A DNA stretch of 64,000 nt, from assembly GCA_963854735.1 (NCBI GenBank), contig OY978098.1, forward strand, positions 2,926,001 to 2,990,000, in the 5' to 3' direction. Within the stretch, counting starts at the first letter, position 1. Each line of letters starts with the position of its first letter. This document shows positions 54,990 through 64,000 of the stretch, one piece after another. This stretch comes from Marvania coccoides (taxonomy: Eukaryota; Chlorophyta; Trebouxiophyceae; Chlorellales; Chlorellaceae). The position numbers and the translations under genes are program-made. The notes beneath the pieces are model-generated. The model saw only the letters and a program-made list of their open reading frames with translations. It did no database searches and was not told the DNA's origin.

Positions 54990-56321
54990 CCAGCAGCACG
55001 CCCGCCGGCGACCTTGCCCCCATGGAGAGGAACCTCTGTGGGTCCTTGAGGAATGCCACCACCTCCATGATCTCCGACTTCACCTGGTCCACCCCCGCAA
55101 TGTCCTTGAACGTCACCAGCGCGTCCTTGCCCGACACAGACTCCATCTGCACGCCGCCAAATATCTTGTCGCGCTTCTTGCGGCCCAGCCGGAAGGCGAA
55201 CTTGACGAGCAGGAAGGAGAACCAGACGGGGAACACGAGGCGCAGCACGGCGTGCACCATGGGGAGCGCTGGGTTGATGGCCTGGGGCTCGATGTACACC
55301 CTGTGTGTTTATTAAAAAAAGATTCGGGGGTTGGGTACTTGAGGAACCCGGTACCATGTTGCTAGATCACACCGTAGGTACAAATAATTCCAAGCACTCA
55401 CCCGTGCTCCACCATGTGGTCAAAGAGGTCAGGGTCAAAGGGAAGGCCAACCTTCTCGGTGCGCGCCCCCCCGGGGGCCGTGGCCTTTGTGGTGACGTAC
55501 ACCGAGCGCGCGTCCCCCGAGTAGCGCACCCGCTCCACCTGGCGCTCGCCCACCAGGTTCCAGAACTGGGTGTAGGTCATGTCCTTGAGCTTGTCGGGCC
55601 GCCACGCCGACTGCAGCGCCATCTTTTCGATCTCCTTGTTGGGGGGGATGTTGTTGGGGTTGGGCACGCGGGAGGCAGCAGGGTTGCGCACGGGGCGGCC
55701 GCCCTTGGACTCCCTGTCCCGCTTCTTCATCATCAGAGCAACCTTCTCGTCGCCGTACGTGTTGATTGCCGCCCTGGTATCGGCCTCCAGCTCCTCTGGG
55801 TTGGCCCAGGTGGGGGGAGACATCTCAACCAGCGTCTCGTCTTTGCTGCTGCTGGCGGTGGCGGCTTCGGCTGCTGCCAGCTGGATGCCGGTGTCGCGCC
55901 AGCTCGAGGTGGCGGTGGCCGTGACTGCGGTCGAGGGAGGGCCCGCTGCTGCGCTGCGTTCGGCTGCCCTTGCTGCCGCCGACTTTGGCACAGCCATTGC
56001 CACCGCAATGGCGCCGGCCATCAGCACGCCGGGCAGCAGCCGCTTCCACATGGATGGCCGCTCGCTGCTGGCGTTTGGATTTTGTTGTTGTTGGCCAGCA
56101 GCTGCGGCAACAAACACGACCGTGCTGCGACTATGTTGGGGGCCTCCCAGAACTCTGCCAGTGCTGCTGCTGCCCAATCCTCTAAACATGCGGCAACGCC
56201 GCTCTCCTCCACATCGCTGCGCGGGTCCGAAGCTGTGCCTGAGCGCAGGCATTGCTGGCCGACGTGTCGCCGCTGCCGCAAGGCAAACCTGCTGATGGCT
56301 CTGCGCCAATACACCGTTCAT
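53497..56321 (-). CDS. FTSHI: FtsHi-type plastid AAA protein (protease-dead FtsH homologue)
   Basis: Exons 56321-55402 and 55300-53497 splice into 907 residues; an in-frame ATG at 56426 could extend the N-terminus. The first 100 residues are basic and alanine/serine-rich like a chloroplast transit peptide, with one hydrophobic span (PGVLMAGAIAVAMAV), and a second span precedes the AAA domain (LRLVFPVWFSFLLVKFAF). The AAA module is intact: Walker A GPPGTGKT, Walker B ILFIDEFDGIG, ATNRPAALDQALTRPGRFDR. The FtsH protease part is recognisable, but its zinc motif HEXXH is replaced by YEAAR at 642-646, so it cannot bind zinc normally. Plant FtsHi proteins with this loss form a plastid import motor with Ycf2. 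The tail is glycine/asparagine-rich. Confidence 0.9.
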
Positions 56322-56733
56322 GAGCGCAGCCCGTTTCGATGCGTTGGGGATGGCGGTGCCCGGAAGTGAGGCCCAACAAATAATGAAAACAAGGAATACT
56401 TTCACACGCTTGACATGCGTTTTCAATCAAATGGTGTGAGGAGCGAAGCGCATTGTCGTCCTGGCAGCGGAGCGGGGTCGAGAGCTCCTTGCCTATTTAA
56501 ATACCTAACAAATTCGCGGCTATTTCTTTGAGAAAGGAGAGAGCACCTCCTCCGCGTCTCTCTTTTCTAGCCTTCCCTATCCAGTGGCGGCTTTTTGGTC
56601 CTCAAACACCACCAAGTTAGAAGCGCATTGTAGTTAAATCGCACGCCACTGAACTGCCTTGTGCATCACCTGTGCAGCCGTCGGGTGGGATCGCCGCATT
56701 CTTTTTTTTTTGACGCCGCGAGATAGAGAAATC
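56322..56733. promoter_or_regulatory. divergent promoter region FtsHi / bL29c
   Basis: Some 410 bases separate the start codons of two plastid-protein genes. It includes a T9 stretch and CT-rich text just before the bL29c start (56701-56733). Shared control is plausible but not shown by a motif. Confidence 0.4.
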
Positions 56734-57317
56734 ATGTTGGCCACCGGAACAGCTCTGAGCAGCAAGGCCTTTGTGGCCCGCAGGCCCGTGGCATTGGCGG
56801 CACCAAAGGCACCGCGCATGGCGGCCCGACAGCTGGTGGTGGCAGAGGCGGCAGAAGGAGGGCCATCTAATAAGATGGCAAAGGCCAGTGCTCTGAGGTG
56901 CGTCGCAATTTCAGTGGGCGTTGAGCTGTGAATTGGAGTGTTGCATTGGTGGACGTGCGTTCGTGAGATGCGGGGGGTGCGTGGGGGGGGGTCAACCACC
57001 GCACAGTGGTGCTTTGGAACAGCCGACTCACTACCACCGCCGTTCCCTCCACACATTTTTTTTGCAGGGTCGAGTTCCCCACCGCAGAGGCCATCGAGGC
57101 CGAGGTGCAGAACCTGAAGGCGGAGATGTTCAAGATGCGCATCAAGTTTGCCAAGCGCGAAGACTACAAGCCTGCTCAGTACGCCACGCTGCGCAAGCGC
57201 ATCGCGCAGCTGCTGACGGTCAAGAGGGAGCGGGAGATTGAGGCCGGCATCGGCAGGCGGGAGGCGCGGGCCGCGGAGAGGCGCAGGATGGTGGAGGCTG
57301 GCCTCGGCAACCTCTGA
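56734..57317 (+). CDS. RPL29: chloroplast ribosomal protein bL29 (RPL29)
   Basis: bL29 sits near the exit tunnel of the plastid ribosome large subunit. Exons 56734-56897 and 57068-57317 splice (codon split AG/G) into 137 residues. Residues 1-55 are a chloroplast transit peptide rich in alanine, serine and arginine (MLATGTALSSKAFVARRPVA). The mature part has the L29 coiled coil: EAIEAEVQNLKAEMFKMRIK, FAKREDYKPAQYATLRKRIA, QLLTVKREREIEAG. A basic C-terminal extension (IGRREARAAERRRMVEAG) is longer than in bacterial L29 but seen in plastid forms. It is divergent from FtsHi and convergent with the isomerase gene, with 103 bases between stops. Confidence 0.94.
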
Positions 57318-57420
57318 TCGCGATTTTGGATGAGATTCGTCGGGGGGTTTTCAACATGAAAAAAAAAAATAGGTGAAATAGGACTGCTTCTCTGTAACAA
57401 ATAGCAAACCGCACACTGCA

Positions 57421-58326
57421 TTAATCAACCCGAAAGGCTTTGAGGGCGCCAGCCACGTAGTTTTGCACCTTGTCAGCGTCCTTTCTCAGGCCATCAGTGC
57501 CGCAGACCCCGCTCGACACGTCAACGCCAGACGGGCTTGCGGTGCCGATGGCCTCCTCCACGTTGTCTGGGGTGAGCCCTCCCGCCAGCAGCCACCCCTG
57601 CCGCCCCGTGGGCGGGTTCAAGCTGCTCCAGTCAAAGCGCTCACCGCTGCCCCCTTGCAGCGAGTCCAGCAGCACCCAGTCAACGGGGTACGAAGGCGAG
57701 TCTGCGGGCACACCCACGGGGGCCGCAGTCTGCACCACCCCGGCCTTGTCTGCGTGCATCACATACACCGTCCTCAGCCCTGGCGGCAGGTCGGGAAGGG
57801 CGCTGCGGGCGCCGTCGCCGTGCAGCTGCGCAATGTCGACGTCGGCCTCTTGGCACACCCGAGCGATGGTGTCCGCATCTTCATCCACAAAGACAGCCAC
57901 TGGGGCGGCGCCGTGGCTCCTTGCCACTGCCGCAATCTTCCTGGCAAGCTGCGGCGCAATGGAGCGCTTGGCCTTGGGCCACAGAATCATCCCAATCAGG
58001 TTGGCGCCGCTGGACGCCGCAATCAGGGCGTCCTCCTCGTTGGTGACGCCGCACACCTTAACATAGCGCGTCGTGGCTTCAGCTGGAGTTGATTCGGCTA
58101 AAGCGTTGGCTCGGCACACATACCCAGTACTACTTCTACTGCTGGCGGATGCCCCGGCGCTTCTTGAAATCAAGGGTGTGGGGCGGCTTCTTGCGCTCTC
58201 ACCCATTGGTCGGGACAAACTCAGCGATCGACTGGAAGCCAGCTCTCCAGACCGATGAAGATGAGATGGTGCACCACAGCAGTCTTGCTGAGCCACTTTC
58301 GGCGCTTGAAGGCATCTAGCACTCAT
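57421..58326 (-). CDS. PAI1: phosphoribosylanthranilate isomerase (tryptophan synthesis), plastid-targeted
   Basis: The enzyme converts N-(5'-phosphoribosyl)anthranilate to CdRP, step three of tryptophan synthesis. One exon gives 301 residues from the ATG at 58326; an upstream in-frame ATG is less likely because its extra residues are not transit-like. Residues 1-95 are serine- and arginine-rich, matching a plastid transit peptide. The TIM barrel starts RYVKVCGVTNEEDALIAASS with the catalytic cysteine in KVCG. Further marks are GANLIGMILWPKAKRSI, VAVFVDEDADTIARVCQEAD, DIAQLHGDGARSALPDL with QLHG, WVLLDSLQGGSGERFDWSSL with the catalytic aspartate, GWLLAGGLTPDNVEEAI and SGVDVSSGVCGTDGLRKD. All TrpF motifs are present. 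Confidence 0.94.
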   Translation of the reverse strand: MSARCLQAPKVAQQDCCGAPSHLHRSGELASSRSLSLSRPMGESARSRPTPLISRSAGASASSRSSTGYVCRANALAESTPAEATTRYVKVCGVTNEEDALIAASSGANLIGMILWPKAKRSIAPQLARKIAAVARSHGAAPVAVFVDEDADTIARVCQEADVDIAQLHGDGARSALPDLPPGLRTVYVMHADKAGVVQTAAPVGVPADSPSYPVDWVLLDSLQGGSGERFDWSSLNPPTGRQGWLLAGGLTPDNVEEAIGTASPSGVDVSSGVCGTDGLRKDADKVQNYVAGALKAFRVD

Positions 58327-58535
58327 AATGTTGGCATTTCCAGGAATAAAAATTGAGATCGGAAATGAACTGACGGGTACCCGGCCGGTGTGTGTGGGGG
58401 GGAGTTCGAAAAAAGTCACCGCTCGAGATTGATTCTCCGCAATGCATGCACGTTTATTATTTTATTTTTTTAATATCGAGCTTGCTGCTGCGACCATTCA
58501 CGACGCCAGCAAGCCTTTTGCATATACACGTCGCC

Positions 58536-58559
58536 TTTTTTTTTTTTTTTTTTTTTTTT
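58536..58559. repeat. poly-T run of 24
   Basis: Twenty-four consecutive T about 50 bases before the BRX1 start codon, inside the 283-base divergent region between the isomerase and BRX1 genes. Confidence 0.9.
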
Positions 58560-58609
58560 ATAATCTTGAAAGCCAAACCAAGCTTTTATCCAAGTAGACG
58601 GCAAGTAAA

Positions 58610-59609
58610 ATGCCGAAGCGGAAAGCCGACGGCGTGCAAAAGGCGGATGCTGGCAAGGTGCAGCGCACCAAGGACAGCGAGCCGTCGCCGGGTGCTGCGT
58701 TCAAGAACAAGGAGAAGGTGCTGGTTGTGTCGTCGAGGGGGATCACCTTTAGGTCAGTTGGTTGAAATGCAGGGACTGGGCGCATGCTGTGACGAGTCAC
58801 TCGTTAGCATGCATTTACTTTTTTACTTTTTTTAATCGTTTTTCAGGTTCCGCCACCTGCTGCTGGACCTCATCCAGCTGCTGCCCCACTCCAAGAAGGA
58901 CGCCAAGCTGGACACCAAGTCTGACCGCGGCATGATCAACGAGGTTGCCGACATGAAGGGGTGCTCGTCGGTGCTGTTCTTTGAGGCGCGCAAGCACAAG
59001 GACCTGTACGTGTGGCTGGCAAAGGCGCCAAACGGGCCCTGCGTCAAGTTCCACGTCACAAACATCCACACCATGGCGGAGCTCAAGCTGAGCGGCAACC
59101 ACCTCAAGGGGTCGCGCCCGGTGCTGAGCTTTGACTCGACCTTTGACGCGCAGCCCCACCTGCAGCTGATGAAGGAGCTGCTGACCCAGACGTTTGCCAC
59201 CCCCCACCGCCACCACAAGAGCAAGCCGTTCTTCGACCACGTCATCAGCTTCTCGGTGGCAGACGGCCGCGTGTGGATGCGCAACTACCAGGTCACGCCA
59301 GACCCCTCCGCCAAGAAGCCCGCGCCCGAGGACGTCACCCTGGTGGAGGTGGGGCCGCGCGCGTGCTTCAACCCCATCAAGATGTTTGCGGGGTCGTTCG
59401 GGGGCCCAGTCATCTACGACAACCCAGCCTACGTGTCGCCCAACGCGGTGCGCGCGGCCATCAAGCGCCAGGCGCAGGGCAAGTACGTGGCCAAGGTGGA
59501 CAGCAGGCAGCAGCGCAAGGCGCACATCGCGGCCAACCCGATGCCCAAGAAGGAGCTGGGCGACGTGTTCAGGGCCGACGACAGCAGCGACGACGACGTC
59601 TCCGAGTGA
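58610..59609 (+). CDS. BRX1: ribosome biogenesis protein BRX1 (Brix domain)
   Basis: Brx1 with Ebp2 helps assemble the 60S subunit in the nucleolus. Exons 58610-58752 and 58847-59609 splice (AG/G) into 301 residues. A short basic N-terminus (MPKRKADGVQKADAGK) is followed by the Brix domain: KEKVLVVSSRGITFRFRHLL, DLIQLLPHSKKDAKLDTKSD, CSSVLFFEARKHKDLYVWLA, GPCVKFHVTNIHTMAELKLS, GNHLKGSRPVLSFDSTFD and KPFFDHVISFSVADGRVWMR. The sequence after VEVGPRACFNPIKMFAGSFG, including GPVIYDNPAYVSPN, is diagnostic of BRX1 rather than other Brix proteins. The acidic end DDSSDDDVSE is typical. Confidence 0.96.
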
Positions 59610-59701
59610 TGATGATCTTTGTGCGGGTGGGGAACACGAGCGCCATTGTTTAGGGTTTAAAAACTGCTCTTCTGTTTACATTGTTGTAAAGATACACACT
59701 A

Positions 59702-59976
59702 TTAGATCCGCCGCTTCTTGACCGGCGCACGCGCCGCGACGTCTTCCTCTTCCACAGCTGATGCCGGCTCCCGTTCCCTGTCCTTGCCGCCGCCGCTCTT
59801 CGTTTCGACAAAAGCGTCGGCGTTGCCGTACCCCTTTTCTTCAAACACCTTTTGCAGCTTGTTCAGCTCCGCCTCCTGCTTGGCCTTGTCTTTCATGGCC
59901 AGCTTGTAGGCCTCGCGCCGCGCGTTTGAGGACCCGCCGCCCTTTTTGGCATCTTTTTTAGCGTCGCCTGGTGCCA

Positions 59977-60012
<36 letters not shown>

Positions 60013-61411
60013 CCTCTTCCTCAGCCGCCGCCTTCTTCTTGGCAGCCCCGGTGCCGTCGTCGTCCTCGCTGTCGTACACCATCCCAGCGGCGTCAAAGTA
60101 GGAGGGGTAGCACTCTGCGTACCCGTCGTCCGCAGCAGCTTCCAGCATCTCGCGCCGCTTCCCCTCGCGCTCCTTCTCCTTCTTCTTGGCCTCCCGCTTG
60201 GCTGCTTCGGCCTCTGCAAACGCTGCGGCGGTGTCAGCAGCAGAGGGGCCTACAACCGCCGCTGCCTCCTCCTCCAGCGCAGAAGGTCCCTGAAAGTAGG
60301 CGCGCTTGCCCGTCTCCAGCGCAGGAGGGCCCGCACCCTCATCCGCGGCAGTGGCCCTCCTGCGCTCTGCCACGTAGTCGGTGCCAGCATCTGCAAAAAT
60401 GTCCTCATCCTCGTCAACTGGACCAGCAGCAGCAGCGGCAGGCGGAGGGGGCAGCGCTGCGTCCTGGGCGGCAGCTGCCAGCTCCTGCTTCTGCGCCTTT
60501 TTCATCTTTTTCATGCCGCTCCCTGCAAACAAGTAATTATTATTGTTGTTGTGAGCTCGTACGATTAAGAATTGAACAACAGAGAGAAAGACACACTTGC
60601 CTCCCACTTGCACGTAGGCCAGGATGTGGGCCAGGCGCTCCAGCACTGCAGCGTCTGCGCTGGCCGGCAGCACCTTGGGCGGGGGAGGGCAGTCCTCCTT
60701 GGCACGCAGCAGGGTGGTGGGCACCTGCCTGGGGTCTGCAGCCTCCAAATCAAACACAAATGCGGTGCGCCTGGGCAGAAACCGCTCTGCTGCTGCAGCT
60801 GGGCGCCCCGCCTGGCGCTGCTGCTCAACCAGTGATTCGTACAACGCCCTGCCCAGCGGGGTGGCAAACGTCACCGCAGCGTTTTGGGGGGGGAGAGGGC
60901 GACCGTCGGAAGAAGGCTGCATCGCTGCTGCCTCTTCGTTGTCCTCCTCGTCGACAGGCGCCCCTTGCTGCTGCTGTTTCTGCTGCTGCTCGGAGCGGAT
61001 CCTGGTGAGCAGCGCGTAGTCGAGCCCCTTCACCAGGTGGGTGTGTGCCACGTCTCCGCCCAGAAACTTGGAGTCTTCGTAGCTGATGCCAGCCAGGTGG
61101 GTGGCGGTGCTCGAGCCCAGCACCGCAGCGTCATCATCAGCGTCGAGGCCCCGCCGCCGCTCAGTGGCACGATCGCGGTAGGCATTCCTATCGACCTCGG
61201 CATCGTCCCCAGAGCCCTTCTCCTGCTTGCTTGGCTTTGGGCGAGGCGGCCTCTGGCGGCGTTCCTTCTTGCTGTCTGCCGCCGCCGCTGCTTTGGCCCG
61301 CTCCTTGGCTTGCTGGGCCAGGTCGGGCTTGCCGGCGCCAGGGCGCGGCGTGAACAAAATCTTCCGAAAGTCGGCGTTCGTCAGGGGCTTGCCGTTCTTG
61401 TTCTCCTCCAT
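59702..61411 (-). CDS. RED: RED/IK-like spliceosome factor
   Basis: RED (IK) joins SMU1 in the spliceosome B complex. The N-terminal RED domain is well kept: LTNADFRKILFTPRPG, AYRDRATERRRGLDADD, LAGISYEDSKFLGGDVAHTH, LVKGLDYALLTRIRSEQQQ, RRTAFVFDLEAADPRQVPTT and LERLAHILAYVQVGG. Bases 60600-60523 look like a 78-base intron: the donor is GC (GAG|GCAAGT) and the acceptor AG, which keeps the frame as VGGSGMKKMKK. The nearby GT would shift it. Exons are therefore 61411-60601 and 60522-59702, giving 543 residues; the unspliced frame is open at 569. The C-terminal domain has YFDAAGMVYDSEDDDG, a twelve-alanine tract from GCN repeats, and ends DVAARAPVKKRRI. It is 91 bases from the BRX1 stop. Confidence 0.93.
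59979..60011. repeat. GCT (CAG-type) trinucleotide repeat, about 11 units
   Basis: About eleven GCT units on the plus strand inside the RED coding region. On the minus strand they encode the poly-alanine tract. Confidence 0.9.
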
Positions 61412-61911
61412 TGTTTTACCGCAAAAAATCAGCTCACTCTTCTCTTCATGTAAAAAATAGTCAAGTTTGAAAAATAGTCAAAGTGGGCAGCGTCCACAGG
61501 CGTCAGGCCGTGACGCAGATCTTCCGAAGGATTTTTAAATACTATTTGTTTGCGGGGGCAGCGAAAAAATTGAACCATCCATCTTTTTTCATTTTTCCTC
61601 TTGCTTCAACTTATGGAGCTCTGCGAGGGTTATTTTTTTATTTAAAGCGTGTGAACAAGCGCAGTTGGGCCAATTGAGCGGCAGTTCATCGCCAGACGCC
61701 GCTGCGCGCAGTTGACTGGAGAACTATTGGTTGATCAAAGCTGCGCAGTTTGCCATTTGTTCACTCCGTTGGTCAGTCCCAGCGTCTCAACTGGAGGTCG
61801 ATGTCAAATCAAAGCGGCGCTGGGGGCTCTGCACCTCGCAAAGGTTGGTAGTTTTTCAAACAAAATTGGTTTTGTGATGGCCTTTTCTCCCCTTGAGTTC
61901 ACGCTATAAAC
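61412..61911. promoter_or_regulatory. divergent promoter region RED / 3-ketoacyl-CoA synthase
   Basis: Five hundred bases, AT-rich near RED, between opposite start codons. No gene, repeat or recognised motif. Confidence 0.4.
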
Positions 61912-63692
61912 ATGCGTCTATACCCCACAGAGTTTCCGCCCAAGTGGGTGTCCACGGCCATCGATCGCGTGCTCACCGTCGGCCACTTCTGCTTGGTGAC
62001 GGCAGCTGTCGGCGGGTGTGTTTGGGCAGGTGTGAGTTCACTGTTGCAAGCAGAGTTGACCACGCCTGCTGCAAACATATGTTTTGGGGGATGTTTTCAT
62101 GAACACAATTATCTCCCCCCACTGTATCCTAACTCTCTTTCTCCTCTAAACCATGCCTCGTGCAGAAACAAGGGCTCGCCCTCCACCGGTCAGGCCAGCT
62201 GCAGGCGTGGGCCACCCAGTTTGCCGCCCAGGGCGTCGTGCTGCAGGTCGGCACCCTGGCCGCTGCTGCCCTGGCCATCCTCATCGCAGCGCTGGCGGTG
62301 TGGTGGTGGCGTCGCGAGCCCATTTACCTGCTTGATTTTGAGTGCTTCCGCCCGCTGGACCACCTCAAGTGCCCGTACTCGCTGTTTGTCGACGGCTCAA
62401 AGGGCACCGGGTTCTTCGATGACGAGTCCATGGACTTCCAGACGCGCATCCTGCTGAAGAGCGGGCTGTCCGAGGAGACCTTCTTCCCTCCTGGCATGCA
62501 CATGTCGCCCCCGCGCTCAGACATGGCGCTGGCGCGGGAGGAGGCGGAGCTGGTGATGTACAACGCGGTGGGAGACCTGCTGAAGCGCACCGGGTTGCAC
62601 CCCCGCCAGATCGACGTTCTTGTGGTCAACTGCTCGCTGTTCAACCCCACCCCATCGCTGTCCGCCATGATCATCAACCACTTTAAGATGAGGTCGGACG
62701 TGGAGTCGTACAGCCTGGGTGGCATGGGGTGCTCCGCCGGCATCATCGCGGTGGGCCTGGCGCGCAAGCTGCTGCAGTCCCTGGGCCGCCGCGGCTACGC
62801 GCTGGTTGTTTCCACCGAGAACATCACCCAGAACTGGTACCAGGGCAACGACCGCTCCATGCTCATCCCCAACACCATCTTCCGCATGGGGTCTGCCGCC
62901 ATCATGCTCACCAACAAGCGCAGCGAGCGGCCTCGCGCGCTGTACCAGCTGGAGCACCTGGTGCGCGTGCACCTGGGCGCTGACGACGCGGCCTACCGCT
63001 GTGTGTTCCAGCACGCCGATGCGCAGGGCAAGATCGGGGTGGAGCTCAACCGCGACCTGGTCAAGGTGGCCAGCCGCGCCATGGAGGTGAACCTCACGCG
63101 CCTGGGGCCCCTGGTGCTGCCGTGGGGGGAGAAGCTGGCGTTTGCGGCAAACTGGGTGGCGCGCAAGGCGCTGCGCACGCGGGTGGCCCCCTACGTGCCC
63201 GACTTCAGAAAGGCATTTGACCACTTTTGCCTGCACGCGGGCGGGCGCGCCGTGGTGGAGGGTCTCAGCAAGCAGCTGGGGCTGGACGCCCGCCGCATGG
63301 CGCCCAGCGCGAGCACGCTGCACTGGTACGGCAACACGTCTAGCAGCACGGTGTGGTACAGCTTTGGGTTTGTCGAGAGCGTTCAGGGCGTGGAGAAGGG
63401 CGACATTGTGTGGCAGATTGGGTTTGGGTCGGGCTTCAAGTGCAACAGCGCGGTGTGGAGGGCGTTGCGCCCGATCAAGCGGACGCACAAGGCGTGGGAG
63501 CACGTCCCTGGACGCGAGACCCAGGCCATGGACAAGCTGGCCGAGATCGCCGCCGAGAACGCCGCCGAGAAGAGGAAGAAGCAGGAGGCGGCGGCGATGA
63601 TGAATGGGGGCAGCAACGGGCACGCTGCTGCAGCAGCTGTTCCCAACGGCGGGGGCCCTGCAGCTGGGCTGCGGTCTCGGAGGGCCAACTGA
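61912..63692 (+). CDS. KCS: 3-ketoacyl-CoA synthase (very-long-chain fatty acid elongase, FAE1/KCS type)
   Basis: KCS enzymes condense malonyl-CoA with long acyl-CoAs in the ER membrane, the first step of elongation. Exons 61912-62031 and 62166-63692 join in phase 0 into 548 residues; the donor chosen is the GTGAGT at 62032. Two hydrophobic spans lie near the N-terminus (VGHFCLVTAAVGGCVWAG and VGTLAAAALAILIAALAVWW). The FAE1 part has YLLDFECFRP, RILLKSGLSEETFFPPGMH and VLVVNCSLFNPTPSLSAMII. The nucleophile C229 is in LGGMGCSAGIIAVGLA, and NTIFRMGSAAIMLTN follows. The catalytic histidine is in CLHAGGRAVVEGLSK and the asparagine in LHWYGNTSSSTVWYSF. All catalytic residues are intact. The tail is alanine-rich and low-complexity (NAAEKRKKQEAAAM). 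Confidence 0.95.
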
Positions 63693-64000
63693 GGCGATTT
63701 TTTTAATACAACACGCAGCACACTGGTTTTCCAATCTCCTTTTACTACTTGCTTTGAGAGTTTTTACTGCTGCTACTGGTATTTATCTGCTGTCTCTTTG
63801 TTGTTGCAAAATATTTCAGTGATCAGTCTGGAAGAAGGCCAAGGAATACAGTTGTAGTTACAGTTCAGTTTGGCTGCTGAAAAATTAAGAATACTACGAC
63901 AGGTACTGCACAACAGGACGCACTACGCATTGATTTCATTTCGTATCCAGCAAACATGCGTGCATGCGTGCATGGCACATGGCATTATCATCGCAGCAGA
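63693..64000. other. 3' flank of the KCS gene
   Basis: Three hundred bases of AT-rich sequence to the window edge. Small GCATGC-type repeats occur near 63956-63972. No gene is seen. Confidence 0.4.

Overview
The window is nuclear DNA of a green alga (Chlorophyta). Coding exons are GC-rich and intergenic DNA and introns are AT-rich. Introns are short (about 70 to 230 bases, GT-AG with a few GC-AG). Plastid-targeted proteins (Tic22, an FtsH-like FtsHi, bL29c, tryptophan-pathway PAI) sit among plant-type nuclear genes (TWO-IN-ONE kinase, MAP3K epsilon, 3-ketoacyl-CoA synthase, GUCD1) and algal GH9 cellulases with proline-rich linkers. I cannot place it below phylum. I saw no convincing tRNA, rRNA, CRISPR array, organelle DNA or complete transposon.

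Layout, left to right. 0-5.9 kb: Fused/TIO kinase (3' end outside the window), a lysine-rich hypothetical protein, and MAD2. 6.7-10.7 kb: a coiled-coil protein of unknown family, diverging from the most unusual gene here, which joins a GIY-YIG-like N-terminus, two CxCxxCKQSR modules and a C-terminal CAAX box. 11-14.6 kb: an ankyrin-repeat relic, Tic22 and fatty acid 2-hydroxylase. 14.8-16.8 kb: two diverged copies of a dsRNA-binding gene, one frameshifted. 17.5-29.4 kb: FCF2, TTC4/Cns1, a 2,002-residue CABIN1/Hir3-like gene, and a USP22/Ubp8-like deubiquitinase. 29.9-36.7 kb: a CDKL kinase, GUCD1 and importin-5. 37-46.5 kb: three GH9 endoglucanase genes with a tandem repeat between the second and third. 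47-64 kb: CDC45, MAP3K epsilon, FtsHi, bL29c, phosphoribosylanthranilate isomerase, BRX1, RED/IK, and a 3-ketoacyl-CoA synthase that ends just before the window edge.

Most genes are single-copy housekeeping functions: ribosome biogenesis (FCF2, BRX1), chromatin (CABIN1, USP22), replication and mitosis (CDC45, MAD2, MAP3K epsilon, TIO), transport (IPO5, TIC22) and splicing (RED). They alternate between divergent pairs sharing 280-860 base promoter regions and tightly packed convergent pairs. The only true gene-family clusters are the GH9 trio and the dsRNA-binding pair. Gene models were built by hand from open frames, splice-site phase and family homology recognised by eye; exon boundaries are given in each entry.
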